This document shows positions 1 through 8,128 of a stretch of DNA of 23,847 bases, piece after piece. Each line of letters begins with the position of its first letter. The stretch's first letter is position 1. This DNA comes from Actinomycetota bacterium (GTDB taxonomy: Bacteria; Actinomycetota; Actinomycetes; Actinomycetales; Cellulomonadaceae). Under the pieces are notes generated by a model. The model made no database searches. It saw only the letters and a list, made by a program, of their open reading frames with translations, and was not told where the DNA came from. Location: assembly GCA_018898235.1 (NCBI GenBank), contig JAHIJU010000117.1, forward strand, positions 1 through 23,847. The letters are read 5' to 3'. A program made the position numbers and the translations under genes.

Positions 1-482
1 CCGAGCGGGTTGGCGTCGATGTCCATGCAGACGACCGCCAGGGGCAGGACCTTGGTCGACCCGGCCAGGAAGTTCTGGATCTGCCCGAGGTTGAAGTTGC
101 CGCTGGGCTGAGTGATGTAGATGTGGCCGTTGGCGTCGACGGTCGGGCCGTCGATCCCGCCACCCAGCGCGACCTCATCCCAGTTGACCTCGGCCGCAGC
201 GTTCTTCAACCGGACGTAGACGTTCGCCTGGGCCGTGTTGGCCGGGCAGGAGGCATCCACGGCGACCGTGGTGAACGGCTTGCCCGAGTAGTTCGTGGCA
301 CCGGTCACCTGGTCGGCGGCGGTCGCCGTCGCGAGGTTCGCGTTGTTGTTGAACAGGTAGATGTTGCCGGGGAGCAGCGGCCCCTGATCGACGGCGGAGG
401 CGGACGACGCCGCTGCCACCCCGATCCCGGCAAAGAGCATCGTTGCGATCGCCACACCGGCGACCGAGCGCGTGTTGCGCAT
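1..482 (-). CDS. small secreted protein, C-terminus cut by window edge
   Basis: An open frame begins at the ATG at 482 and runs without a stop off the left edge, giving about 160 residues. The N-terminus (MRNTRSVAGVAIATMLFAG) is a clear Sec signal peptide with probable cleavage after the SASA stretch near residue 30. The mature part is rich in Asn, Ala and Thr and has two cysteines about 75 residues apart that could pair outside the cell. An AAAGGTG ribosome site lies 5 bases before the ATG. The gene follows the secreted PstS-like gene by 108 bp on the same strand, so it may be co-transcribed and serve the same surface function. I do not recognise the family. That it is a real secreted protein is well supported; its role is unknown. 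Confidence 0.75.
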   Translation of the reverse strand, partial: MRNTRSVAGVAIATMLFAGIGVAAASSASAVDQGPLLPGNIYLFNNNANLATATAADQVTGATNYSGKPFTTVAVDASCPANTAQANVYVRLKNAAAEVNWDEVALGGGIDGPTVDANGHIYITQPSGNFNLGQIQNFLAGSTKVLPLAVVCMDIDANPL

Positions 483-590
483 GACTGCACCTTTCACTTC
501 GAGGAGAGACATCGGATCAGTTGGAAGGCATCGTGCAGACCGACGTGGGGACGCCATGGACGGCAGCGCTCGTCAGACGCCCCGTTGGAG
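483..590. other. intergenic spacer between two secreted-protein genes
   Basis: This 108-bp spacer lies between the stop of the secreted PstS-like gene and the start of the small secreted protein. I see the ribosome site of the downstream gene but no convincing terminator hairpin or promoter, which is compatible with read-through. Confidence 0.4.
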
Positions 591-1628
591 TCAGTTGGTG
601 GTGAAGTTGGTGACGCCGGCCGTCGTGGTGTACGCCTGGCCGCAGACACCGGTGGGCGCAACCGCGAGCTGGGTGAGGCCGCCGGCCGCGATGGCTGCGG
701 TTGCCGCGGGGCTGCACAGGTAGCCCGAGTCGGTGAAGAGGCTGGTCACGAACGACTTCGAGATGTCGGCGCCACGCACGACGTTGTAGACGGCGCGCTT
801 GGCGTCGAATGCCGCGTTGCCGTCGGACGCCGTGCCCGCGTCGGTGAAGGACGCCCCGCCCGCGAGGTTGGCGCGACCGACCGAGATCGGCACGACAGCG
901 TTGTTGTAGGTGGTGAAGACCGACGTGTCCTGCTCCTCGACGGTCTGGATGACCGACCCGGCGATGGCGATGGCGGTGCCACCGTTCGCGGCCTGGAGCT
1001 GGGAGAGGAAGAAGCTGCGCGTGCCGGAGCCGTTCTGCGGGAGCAGCGCGGTGATCGTTGCGTTGGCGCCGCCGACCTGGTTCCAGTTGGTGATGGTGCC
1101 GGTGTAGATGCCGACCAGCTGCTGGGGGCTCAGCGCGGTGGGTGCGTAGGAGTTGCCTGCCTTCACGCCCGCAACGACCTCGTCAACCGCGAACGGGTAC
1201 GCGGTCAGGCTGTTGGAGACCTCGGTCGACGAGAGAGCCGAGGAGGACCGCGCGAAGCTCACCGCGGCGTTGTTGCTGGCGCCGTAGAGGAGGGCCTTGC
1301 CCGCGCCGGAGCCGTTGGGGCGGGTGATCGCGGGAGTGTTGACGCGCAGCGTGATCTGCTCACCGGCGGCCTTCGTGATCGGGTTGATCGCGTCGAAGCT
1401 GGAGATGCGGGCGCCGTTCGTGGCGTTGTAGCCGGCCTTGAAGGAGCCACCCGCCGTCTTGTAGCCGTCGGCCAGCGAGTTGAGCGCGATCTGCGTGGTG
1501 TCGGAGCCGACGCCCACGATGTCCTTCGACTGGGGGGTCGGGTCAGCCGAGGCTGAGGTGGCGCTCAGGCCTGCGAGCACGGCGGCGATGGCCACTGCCG
1601 ACGCGATGGAGAGCTTGACGTTCTTCAT
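591..1628 (-). CDS. secreted PstS-like substrate-binding protein
   Basis: 345 residues. The N-terminal signal peptide (MKNVKLSIASAVAIAAVLAG) is followed by ATSASA, a good signal peptidase I site, and there is no lipobox cysteine. The mature protein has PstS-family (PBP2) hallmarks: GVGSDTTQ near residue 40, the LSPQQLVGIYTGTITNWNQV segment in the middle, and LLPQNGSGTRSFFL after it, which matches the oxyanion-contacting SGT loop of phosphate-binding proteins. Unlike the anchored relatives upstream (5315-6979 and 2718-5318) it has no C-terminal membrane segment, so it should be released or held by partners. The start at the ATG at 1628 is supported by GGAAGGG 5 bases upstream. The leader is highly structured and preceded by a PHO-box-like repeat. 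Family assignment is solid; phosphate as ligand is inferred. Confidence 0.85.
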   Translation of the reverse strand: MKNVKLSIASAVAIAAVLAGLSATSASADPTPQSKDIVGVGSDTTQIALNSLADGYKTAGGSFKAGYNATNGARISSFDAINPITKAAGEQITLRVNTPAITRPNGSGAGKALLYGASNNAAVSFARSSSALSSTEVSNSLTAYPFAVDEVVAGVKAGNSYAPTALSPQQLVGIYTGTITNWNQVGGANATITALLPQNGSGTRSFFLSQLQAANGGTAIAIAGSVIQTVEEQDTSVFTTYNNAVVPISVGRANLAGGASFTDAGTASDGNAAFDAKRAVYNVVRGADISKSFVTSLFTDSGYLCSPAATAAIAAGGLTQLAVAPTGVCGQAYTTTAGVTNFTTN

Positions 1629-1637
1629 GAGAACCCT

Positions 1638-1696
1638 TCCGGAAACGGTCAGATCAGGCCGAACCTCTCGGCCGGGACCAATCTCTCGTTTCCGGA
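1638..1696 (-). promoter_or_regulatory. nested stem-loop in the leader of the secreted PstS-like gene
   Basis: A perfect 10-bp inverted repeat, TCCGGAAACG (1638-1647) and CGTTTCCGGA (1687-1696), encloses a second perfect 6-bp repeat, GGCCGA (1657-1662) and TCGGCC (1668-1673). In the minus-strand transcript the arm nearest the gene overlaps the first bases of the GGAAGGG ribosome site (1634-1640), so the closed form would partly mask it. It could be an RNA control element, a stabilising hairpin or a protein site. No known riboswitch class is recognised. Confidence 0.5.
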
Positions 1697-1723
1697 TGAA
1701 TCGCCCACGGTGGCTGGGTGAAC
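1695..1723 (-). promoter_or_regulatory. PHO-box-like direct repeats upstream of the secreted PstS-like gene
   Basis: On the minus strand GTTCACC (1723-1717) and ATTCATC (1701-1695) are spaced by exactly 22 bases, two 11-base periods. GTTCACC is the core unit of the Streptomyces PhoP-binding PHO box. The intermediate unit (CACCGTG) is poor. The position, 67-95 bases before the start codon, suits an activator site. The match is seen; PhoP control is inferred. Confidence 0.45.
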
Positions 1724-1730
1724 GCGGGAC

Positions 1731-1772
1731 GTCCCTGCACGTACCGAGGGACTGCCCCGCCCGCCGCGGGGC
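1731..1772 (-). terminator. tandem hairpins after the sortase-like gene
   Basis: GCCCCGC (1754-1760) pairs with GCGGGGC (1766-1772) around a 5-base loop, starting 10 bases after the stop of the sortase-like gene. Next to it GTCCCT (1731-1736) pairs with AGGGAC (1747-1752). There is no U-run, which is common in high-GC actinobacteria. It probably terminates or attenuates the pstC-to-sortase transcript. Confidence 0.5.
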
Positions 1773-1782
1773 CTGGCGCCGA

Positions 1783-2721
1783 CTAGAACAGGTTCGGCAG
1801 GAGGTGGCTGAGCTGCGCGGCGGTCAACCAGAGCGACGCCAGGACGACCGGCGTCGCGAGGGTCCACAGCACGGCCGCCGGGACCCGACCGCGCAGCATC
1901 GTGATCCCGAGCACCCCCGCCAAGAGCGCGCCGAGCGCGACGACGAGCATCGGCAGGTCCGATGTGTCGATCGCCAGTGGCTTCTCCGAGTCCGGGATCG
2001 CGCTGACCCGCCCGGCGCCCGTCACAGGAGTACCGGACAGGGTCGCGTCGACGTAGACGACACCCGTGGGCATGAGGTTGCTGACCTCGGCCGTGACGAG
2101 AGTGAGCCGCCCGCCGGACGTCGCCGCCGGCAGCGGGTCGCCCGCCCTTCGCACGCCGTCCACCCGGTAGGTGAAGACACCTTGGGCGGTGGTCACCTCG
2201 ATCCCGTCGCCCTCCGTGAGGGTGGTGATCGAACGGAACGGCGCACCCGAGGTCAGCGCCTTGCCGTAGACCACGCTGACGCCCTTCTGGCCCGGCAGTA
2301 CCGTGTCCCGGCGGTGCCCGGGCCCCGACTGCAGGTCCGACGAGGCAGTGCCCTCGACGACCACCTGCTCGAGCCCGAGCGTCGGGATCCGGAGCAGCGC
2401 GACGGGCTCGCCCGGAGCAACGGTGCCGAGCGGCGCCGTCTCCGCCGCAAGCTGCCCACGCAGCTGCGAGTGCAGCACGTTCTGGGCCCGCCCCTGGGTC
2501 AGAGCCCCCAGGGTGAGGAGCTGGAGGGCGGTCCATCCCACCAGGCCTGCGATGACGACCAGCGAGATCAGGAACGCCAGCCTGGAGTCACCCATCGGTG
2601 CACGGTCGGCGTGCGGCCGGCGCGGCATCCTCGGCCGGCGGCCGGCCTTCACCGGGCGCGGGGCCTGGCGGCTCTGATCCGCATCGGCCTCCTTCAGCGC
2701 GTCCGGCGCCGTCACGGTCAC
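1783..2721 (-). CDS. sortase-fold membrane protein lacking the catalytic residues
   Basis: 312 residues from the GTG at 2721, chosen because it overlaps the upstream stop as GTGA; a longer frame from 2817 exists but is unlikely. After a basic cytoplasmic tail there is one membrane segment (about 49-70), then a sortase-like domain (about 95-230) with GPGHRRDTVLPGQKG, SGAPF and LTLVT signatures, and two hydrophobic C-terminal segments. In class E-type sortases the active His lies in VxxGHR, the Cys in TLxTC and the Arg in a following RLxV strand. By my alignment these positions hold Lys154 (VVYGK), Ala211 (TLVTA) and Val222 (GVVYV). Transpeptidation is therefore unlikely, and a structural or binding role beside the PstS-like proteins is more plausible. 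Neither anchored protein ends in a canonical LPXTG signal, which fits. The fold is confident; loss of activity is a strong inference. Confidence 0.8.
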   Translation of the reverse strand: MTVTAPDALKEADADQSRQAPRPVKAGRRPRMPRRPHADRAPMGDSRLAFLISLVVIAGLVGWTALQLLTLGALTQGRAQNVLHSQLRGQLAAETAPLGTVAPGEPVALLRIPTLGLEQVVVEGTASSDLQSGPGHRRDTVLPGQKGVSVVYGKALTSGAPFRSITTLTEGDGIEVTTAQGVFTYRVDGVRRAGDPLPAATSGGRLTLVTAEVSNLMPTGVVYVDATLSGTPVTGAGRVSAIPDSEKPLAIDTSDLPMLVVALGALLAGVLGITMLRGRVPAAVLWTLATPVVLASLWLTAAQLSHLLPNLF

Positions 2722-5318
2722 CGCGGCACCCGCGGGGTGCGACGCACGAGCGGAATCCCGACCCCGGCGATCGCCGTCAGCGCAAGTCCCGCAGGCAGCG
2801 CGCCCTTGGCCGGCCAACTGACGGTCGTCGCGGGCGTCGGCGACGTCGCAGCCTGAACAGAAGGCAACGGGGTGGGCGCCGGGAGCCCGGCGACCGCTGC
2901 GGGAGCGGGGCTCGCGGCGCTCACCTGAGAGGTCGTCGCGCTGTTGGTGACCTGGGCCTGCGTCCCGGCGGCTGCCGGCGCCGCGGGGGCAACCGTCGCC
3001 GGTGTCGACGCCTTGTCTCCGGCGAGTTGAGATGCGATCGCCTTCGCTGCAGCGGCGAGTGTCGCAGTGTCGCCGGTGCCCGACAACGGGGCGTAGCCGT
3101 CCGGAAGCTGCCCGACAGACTGACCGGGCACCTGCCCCTCAGAGGTCGCGATCTTGATGAACGATGCTGCGTCGGCAGCGACCTTCGCGTCCAGGCCTGA
3201 GGCCGGGAACGCCGCGTGCAGCACCATGGTGCCGGGATACGCCGTCGAGGAGGCGTGCAGGGCGGCGGCGTCCGGGAGGTACGGAGCGCCGGGGGCGGCT
3301 GAGGTCATGAGTGGGGCGGCCGCCTGCATCGTCGTCGCCGTCGGAGCGACGAAGGTGGCGTCGGCACCGGTGCCGGCCGTCCGCAGCGATGCGACCGGGA
3401 GCTGGTACCGCGCCGCATCGGCGAGCGTGACCAGGCCCAGCATCGCCCGGTTCCCCACCGGGTAGGTCGTGCGCACGGACTGGCAGACCTTGGTCGAACC
3501 GGGGACGAAGACCTGGGAGAAGGACTCCGGCTTGCCGATCTGCAGGTCGGTCGCGACCTTGTGGATGTCCGCCACCGGACTCATCAGTGCGGTGAACCAC
3601 GCCGTCGGTTGCAGCGCCGCACAGCTGCCCGCCGAGGCGGTCTCCGTCCAGGGGTCCGCGAGCGGCCACCTGGCGCTTGGGAGAGAGGTGCCCTTGTACG
3701 CGGAGTTGACGGTCATTCCCCACGGGTCGGCCTCGCCTGCGATGAACGCCATCGCCTCCCGGTCCGCTGCGACGTAGGACGTCAGCGCCTGGACGACATC
3801 GGACGGGTCCCGAAGGCTCAGCAATGAGGCGAACGACAGACTGTTGCCGCTCCAGTAGAACACCTTGCTCGCCGCGGACAGTGATGGGTTGAGCTCCAGG
3901 AACTCCGGGTCGGAGCCCATCGAGACCGGATTGTTCGCGAGATCGGATCGGCTACCCCTCACCGGCGCGGTTCCGGGATACGACCCCGTCATGAGCTTGG
4001 CGAGCAGCCGTGGGCTCAGGTTGAGCTCGGTGAGCTGCTTCCCCGTGGTCGGGTCGTCGATGACGAATGCGATGCCGAAGCCGGTCACAGCGATGGGCGA
4101 GTAGAGCAACGGCGACGTCCCGGGTGGGGCTTCCGCCTCCGGGTACGTGCTGACCACGCCGGAGGCGTACCCCTTGCGCAGGTTCGCGAAGGCGGTGCCC
4201 TCCACCTGGTCACTGATCCGGAGCACGAACCTGTCCGATCGGGAGCAGTAGGCCGGTCGCCATTGCTCAGCCGCTCCTGAGAGCAGGGCGCTTCCGTACA
4301 GCTGCAGCGTCCCGGAACCACTCCCGGCCTGGCACGACGTGTCGGTCGGCGCCACGGTGATCGGGATGGTGAGGCGACTGTTCCAGTTCGAGGACGACCA
4401 CCACCACTGGGCCGTCACCGCGGCCGAATGCGGCACCTGATCGCTCACGAACGACCCGGCCGGGCGGAGCCCCTCCTCGTTGCAGGCGGTGCTGGCATCG
4501 GCGCAGGTGAAGCCCATGATCGGGATGACCACGATCGCACACGGCACGGTGACCGAGCAGCCCAGCGAGGTGTTCTCCGCCGCGGTCCGGACCTCGAACT
4601 TCGCCGTCCCGGTGCCGTCCGTCCGCGTGGCCGCGACCTGCTCGTTCGGTCCGAGCGGGGTAGCGCTGCCCATCTCGGACGGGATTCCGGCCGGATTCGC
4701 GGCATAGTCCCACCCGCAGGGCCAGTAGCGGGTCCCGTCCGCTGCGAGGAACGGGACGATCCGCTTGGGACTCGACGCGGTCCCAGGGACCGAGGTCGTG
4801 GCCGCCGGGCACGTCGTCGACCAGTCCTGCGCTGACGGGAGAGACTCCGCCCGGTCGGCCTCCGTCGCCAGGACATCGTCTCGGTACAACCCGCCGCTCG
4901 ACACCCGGCCCTGGCCGGCCCCAAGGCCCGTCGTCCAGCAGGTCTCGGGCCTGATCTGCGCCGCTGCGTCGGCGGCACTGTCATCGCCACGGCACTGGAG
5001 CACCAGAACGGGGTACTCCGTGTCGACCCAGGCGTTGCCGGAGAACACGTCCGCGCGGATGTTGCCCGACGGCCGCGCACCCGTCCAGTTCACGTCGACG
5101 ACCTGCCTGCTGTGCAGATCCGTCGTCACGTCCGCACTCACGCTCACGTCACGCTGGTCGGTTGAGCGAGTTCCGTCCGCATGGGTGATGGTGCGGGTGA
5201 TGAGCTTGTGAGTCGTGAACCCGGAACCCGCGGCCTGCGCGGACGAGACCACGACGATCGTCGGGAGCAGACCGAGCGCAGCCACCGCCACGACCGTCCA
5301 CGCGCGCCGAAGCCTCAC
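2718..5318 (-). CDS. large secreted, membrane-anchored protein with PstS-like domain
   Basis: 866 residues from a GTG that overlaps the stop of the upstream gene (GTGA, 5315-5318). It has a Sec signal peptide (about 1-29), then a Cys- and Trp-rich beta-type region of unknown family (about 32-365, including CAIVVIPIMGFTC). The region about 370-730 resembles a PstS/PBP2 domain, with PIAVTGFGIAFVI, LNLSPRLLAKLMTGSYP and a following acidic/Asn segment. An Ala/Pro/Thr-rich stalk (about 755-835), one membrane helix (about 838-856) and an Arg-rich tail complete it. The topology is a type I surface protein whose stalk could cross the wall. It sits between an anchored PstS-like protein and the sortase-like protein. 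A binding role is inferred from the fold and neighbours; the N-terminal part is unrecognised. Confidence 0.75.
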   Translation of the reverse strand: MRLRRAWTVVAVAALGLLPTIVVVSSAQAAGSGFTTHKLITRTITHADGTRSTDQRDVSVSADVTTDLHSRQVVDVNWTGARPSGNIRADVFSGNAWVDTEYPVLVLQCRGDDSAADAAAQIRPETCWTTGLGAGQGRVSSGGLYRDDVLATEADRAESLPSAQDWSTTCPAATTSVPGTASSPKRIVPFLAADGTRYWPCGWDYAANPAGIPSEMGSATPLGPNEQVAATRTDGTGTAKFEVRTAAENTSLGCSVTVPCAIVVIPIMGFTCADASTACNEEGLRPAGSFVSDQVPHSAAVTAQWWWSSSNWNSRLTIPITVAPTDTSCQAGSGSGTLQLYGSALLSGAAEQWRPAYCSRSDRFVLRISDQVEGTAFANLRKGYASGVVSTYPEAEAPPGTSPLLYSPIAVTGFGIAFVIDDPTTGKQLTELNLSPRLLAKLMTGSYPGTAPVRGSRSDLANNPVSMGSDPEFLELNPSLSAASKVFYWSGNSLSFASLLSLRDPSDVVQALTSYVAADREAMAFIAGEADPWGMTVNSAYKGTSLPSARWPLADPWTETASAGSCAALQPTAWFTALMSPVADIHKVATDLQIGKPESFSQVFVPGSTKVCQSVRTTYPVGNRAMLGLVTLADAARYQLPVASLRTAGTGADATFVAPTATTMQAAAPLMTSAAPGAPYLPDAAALHASSTAYPGTMVLHAAFPASGLDAKVAADAASFIKIATSEGQVPGQSVGQLPDGYAPLSGTGDTATLAAAAKAIASQLAGDKASTPATVAPAAPAAAGTQAQVTNSATTSQVSAASPAPAAVAGLPAPTPLPSVQAATSPTPATTVSWPAKGALPAGLALTAIAGVGIPLVRRTPRVPR

Positions 5319-6979
5319 TGTTGATCACCCCGGTCCGACTTGCGACGCCGGTTCACCATGACCGCACCCGGGACGACGGCGAGCGCGATGAGCTCCGCAG
5401 CCGAGAGCGCGGCGAACACCCCCGTGCTGCCAGCCGGACGTGCGGCGATGGTCGTCGCGACCGCCCCCGTCGTGCCGGAGGAGCTGCCGTCCGTCGATCC
5501 GCCCCCGACGGGCAGGCCCGTCTCGGGGTCGATCTGGCTCGACGCCGCGCCCCCGGGAGACGTGGGACCCCCACTCGCGCCGGGGCTGGTGCCGGAGCTG
5601 TTCGGGCCTGCGCCGGTCGTCGTTCCCGCCTGCGTCCCCGAGACGCTGGTCGAGACCTTGGTGGAGTTGACGCACGAACCCGTCGTCGTGGTGTTCGAAC
5701 CCGTGAGGTTCGGGCCGTTGCCGACCTTGTCCGAGTCGAACGGTATGGGCGCGATGCCCGCCAGGCAGTTGGCGGTGATGTCGCCCGCGGTGAACGTCGG
5801 ATTCCCGCACTGCGTCACGTCCGTGGACGAGATGTTCACGTTGGAGTCGATCGCCCCCAACCTGACCACCTGCGCAATTGCGGCCTGCACCAGGTTGAGC
5901 GGCATGGGCGAGTAGCCGTACGGAGCCGCCTGCTGCTGACCCGTGCACAACGCGTACGACATGAAGTCGACGAACGTCTGCCGCTTCGCGGTGCTGTTGA
6001 GCTTCCCGTCGTCCTTGCTGGTGGGCATGATCATGTAGGAGTAGGACGAGAGCGGGTAGGTCCGCGGATCGGCGTTCGTGTACACCTTGTCGAGGTTCTG
6101 GGTCAGGTCCACCGGGCTGATCTCCGCGCTTGTCAGTGCGACGGCGACGTTGTAGGCGGTTGGCTCGACGAAGTAACCCGCAGCATTCAGGACCTTGACC
6201 ACCGGGTAGTTCGCATTCAGCGCGTAAGAGTACTCGATGTATCCGATCGTGCCATTGCCCGCGGTGGACGTGATCTTGTTCATGACACCGTCCGAACCCG
6301 CCTGCCCGATCATGCGGCTGTCCGAGTTGTTGCAGTCGGTCGGGTAATAGGAGGTCAGCCCGCGCTGCCCGCAGAAACCCGACCAGTCGGCGCTGTACTG
6401 GTTCGACAACCATCGGGTGAACTGAGCGGTGGTGCCCGACCCGTCGGAGCGCACCACAGGATGGATCGGCAGGTCGGGGAACGATCGACCGTTGTTGTCC
6501 GCCTGGATCGTCGGATCGTTCCAGTTCTTGATCTGATTGGTGAAGATCTTCGCGATCGTGGCCCCGGACAGGCGCACGTCCCGCATGAGCTGCCCACCCT
6601 GCTCGAGGTGGTACGTGAATGCGGTTCCACCGGCGACGATCGGAAGATACGCATAGGGCCGGTTGGGTGACGCGTCGCTCTCTCCCGTGACCGGGTCCGT
6701 TCCCTGAAACGGGATCTCGCTCACTGCGAAGTCGTTCTGGTTGTTGCCGAAGTCCGACCGGCCGACCGACGAACCCCCACCGCTGTAGACGACGGACATC
6801 CCCATGGGCTGCACATCGGCGATCCACTGGTTGATGATCGTCTGGCTCCAGGTCGAACCGTCACCCTGCAGCAGTTCGTAGGACGCGCTGGCGGGGGTCG
6901 ACTGCAGCACGATGAGCGAGGTGAGCAGCATCGACACCAGCCCCACGTGAACCGGCAAACGTGCGAGTCGCACGGACAT
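5315..6979 (-). CDS. PstS-like binding protein with stalk and C-terminal membrane anchor
   Basis: 554 residues; the ATG at 6979 lies 15 bases after the pstA-like stop and has GGAG upstream. A signal peptide ends near ASASY (about 33). The mature start LLQGDGSTWSQTIINQW, the YSGGGSSVGRSDF loop, the KIFTNQIKNWNDP motif and the VVRSDGSGTTAQF loop are all hallmarks of phosphate-binding PstS proteins. After the binding domain (to about 400) comes a Cys-containing stretch and a long Gly/Ser/Thr/Pro stalk (about 430-525), then a membrane helix (about 525-545) and the tail NRRRKSDRGDQQ. Usual PstS proteins are about 340-400 residues and held by an N-terminal lipid; this one has no lipobox and uses a C-terminal anchor. 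It is the likely substrate receptor for the permease pair upstream. Confidence 0.9.
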   Translation of the reverse strand: MSVRLARLPVHVGLVSMLLTSLIVLQSTPASASYELLQGDGSTWSQTIINQWIADVQPMGMSVVYSGGGSSVGRSDFGNNQNDFAVSEIPFQGTDPVTGESDASPNRPYAYLPIVAGGTAFTYHLEQGGQLMRDVRLSGATIAKIFTNQIKNWNDPTIQADNNGRSFPDLPIHPVVRSDGSGTTAQFTRWLSNQYSADWSGFCGQRGLTSYYPTDCNNSDSRMIGQAGSDGVMNKITSTAGNGTIGYIEYSYALNANYPVVKVLNAAGYFVEPTAYNVAVALTSAEISPVDLTQNLDKVYTNADPRTYPLSSYSYMIMPTSKDDGKLNSTAKRQTFVDFMSYALCTGQQQAAPYGYSPMPLNLVQAAIAQVVRLGAIDSNVNISSTDVTQCGNPTFTAGDITANCLAGIAPIPFDSDKVGNGPNLTGSNTTTTGSCVNSTKVSTSVSGTQAGTTTGAGPNSSGTSPGASGGPTSPGGAASSQIDPETGLPVGGGSTDGSSSGTTGAVATTIAARPAGSTGVFAALSAAELIALAVVPGAVMVNRRRKSDRGDQQ

Positions 6980-6994
6980 CTTCAGCTCCAGGGG

Positions 6995-8128
6995 TCAGCG
7001 CCGGCCGCGTGGCCGGGCGAGGAAGCGCGCGAGGGCGAACAACCCCAGCACAAGGGCAAGCAGCATCGCGGCGGCGGCGAAGCCCCGTTGGATGAAGAGC
7101 GTCTCGCCGCTGCGCACCGTGCTGAACACGAACAACGGCAGCGAGTTCATCTGGACCTCGAAGGGGTTGATGACCAGGAAGGTCGTGGCGCCCGACGTCA
7201 GCAGCACGGGCGATGTCTCGCCGATGCCGCGCGCCACACCGAGGATGAGGGCCGTGGCCAGGCCGGGACGTGCGGTCGGCAGGACGACGGACCACACGGT
7301 GCGCCACCGGGACGCTCCTAGCGCGAGGCTCGCCTCACGGAGTCCGCCGGGCACCACCCGAAGCACGACCTCGGCAGCTCGCGCGATGATCGGGAGCATC
7401 ATCACCGACAACGCCATCGCGGCAGCGAATCCCGATCGCGGCAAGCCGAGACCGAGGAGCAGGACCGTGTAGATGAAGAGGCCGGCGACGATCGAAGGAA
7501 GTGCGGTCATCGCCTCCACGACCGTGCGGATCAGTCGGGCGAAGCCGCCGCCCACCTCCGTCATGTAGACCGCGGCACCGAGCGCCAGCGGCACGGTCAC
7601 CGCGACCGCTATCCCGATCTCGATCAGGGTGCCGACGATGGCGTGGAAGAACCCACCCTTGGTCAACGGGTCGCGCGGACCTACACCGGCCATGTCCTGC
7701 GTGTACATGTTCAGGTGCGGCAGGGCCGGAGCCGCCCGCACGAAGATGAACACGATCGTCGACGCCAATGCGATCCCGACCGCCGCCGCGCCGCCTGTGA
7801 TCGCTGCGGCGGCGACCCGGTCGGCGACAGCTGGCCCGGGCGAGATCGCGGTGGTCGTGACCGTCACGATCAGCAGGTACAGCACGAAGGTGACCAGGAC
7901 GAAGCCGAGCGGAGACCCCCACGGCAGGAGCTGGAAGCAGATGACCCACCCCAGGGCGATCGCCGCAACCGCGGACCCGATCCCGACGATCCGATCAGTT
8001 GCCGTGGACGATCCCGTACGCACCCTGTCCACCGGGCGGACCGGAGGAGCGGCATCCAGCTGGCGGACGAAGGTCCGCGGAGCCGGGGCGTTGCCCTGCG
8101 CGGCGACGTGGGTCGTTGTGGTCGTCAC
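6995..8128 (-). CDS. pstA: PstA-like phosphate ABC transporter permease
   Basis: 377 residues from the GTG at 8128, which overlaps the pstC stop as GTGA. The core matches PstA permeases: several membrane helices, the GTLIEIGIAVAVTVPLALGA entry segment, and the cytoplasmic EAA loop that contacts the ATPase (ASLALGASRWRTVW, then a VVLPTARPGL segment), followed by ARGIGETSPVLL. Usual PstA proteins are about 280-300 residues. The extra N-terminal part contributes a cytoplasmic tail and two additional membrane helices (about 47-68 and 70-92), so eight helices are likely. Together with PstC it would form the inner-membrane channel. No PstB ATPase follows, although the EAA loop implies one is used. 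Family is confident; phosphate as substrate rests on family and PstS-like neighbours. Confidence 0.9.
   Translation of the reverse strand: MTTTTTHVAAQGNAPAPRTFVRQLDAAPPVRPVDRVRTGSSTATDRIVGIGSAVAAIALGWVICFQLLPWGSPLGFVLVTFVLYLLIVTVTTTAISPGPAVADRVAAAAITGGAAAVGIALASTIVFIFVRAAPALPHLNMYTQDMAGVGPRDPLTKGGFFHAIVGTLIEIGIAVAVTVPLALGAAVYMTEVGGGFARLIRTVVEAMTALPSIVAGLFIYTVLLLGLGLPRSGFAAAMALSVMMLPIIARAAEVVLRVVPGGLREASLALGASRWRTVWSVVLPTARPGLATALILGVARGIGETSPVLLTSGATTFLVINPFEVQMNSLPLFVFSTVRSGETLFIQRGFAAAAMLLALVLGLFALARFLARPRGRR

Noticed and set aside
123..1556. A 477-codon plus-strand open frame
   Set aside because: It is antisense to the signal-peptide-bearing small secreted protein and the PstS-like gene and has low-complexity Arg/Gly/Val composition.
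5315..5480. Possible LPXTG-type sorting signals on the two anchored proteins
   Set aside because: The C-termini have a helix and basic tail, and DPETG and LPAG stretches occur, but no LPXTG or LAXTG sits directly before the helix. I treat them as plain membrane anchors.
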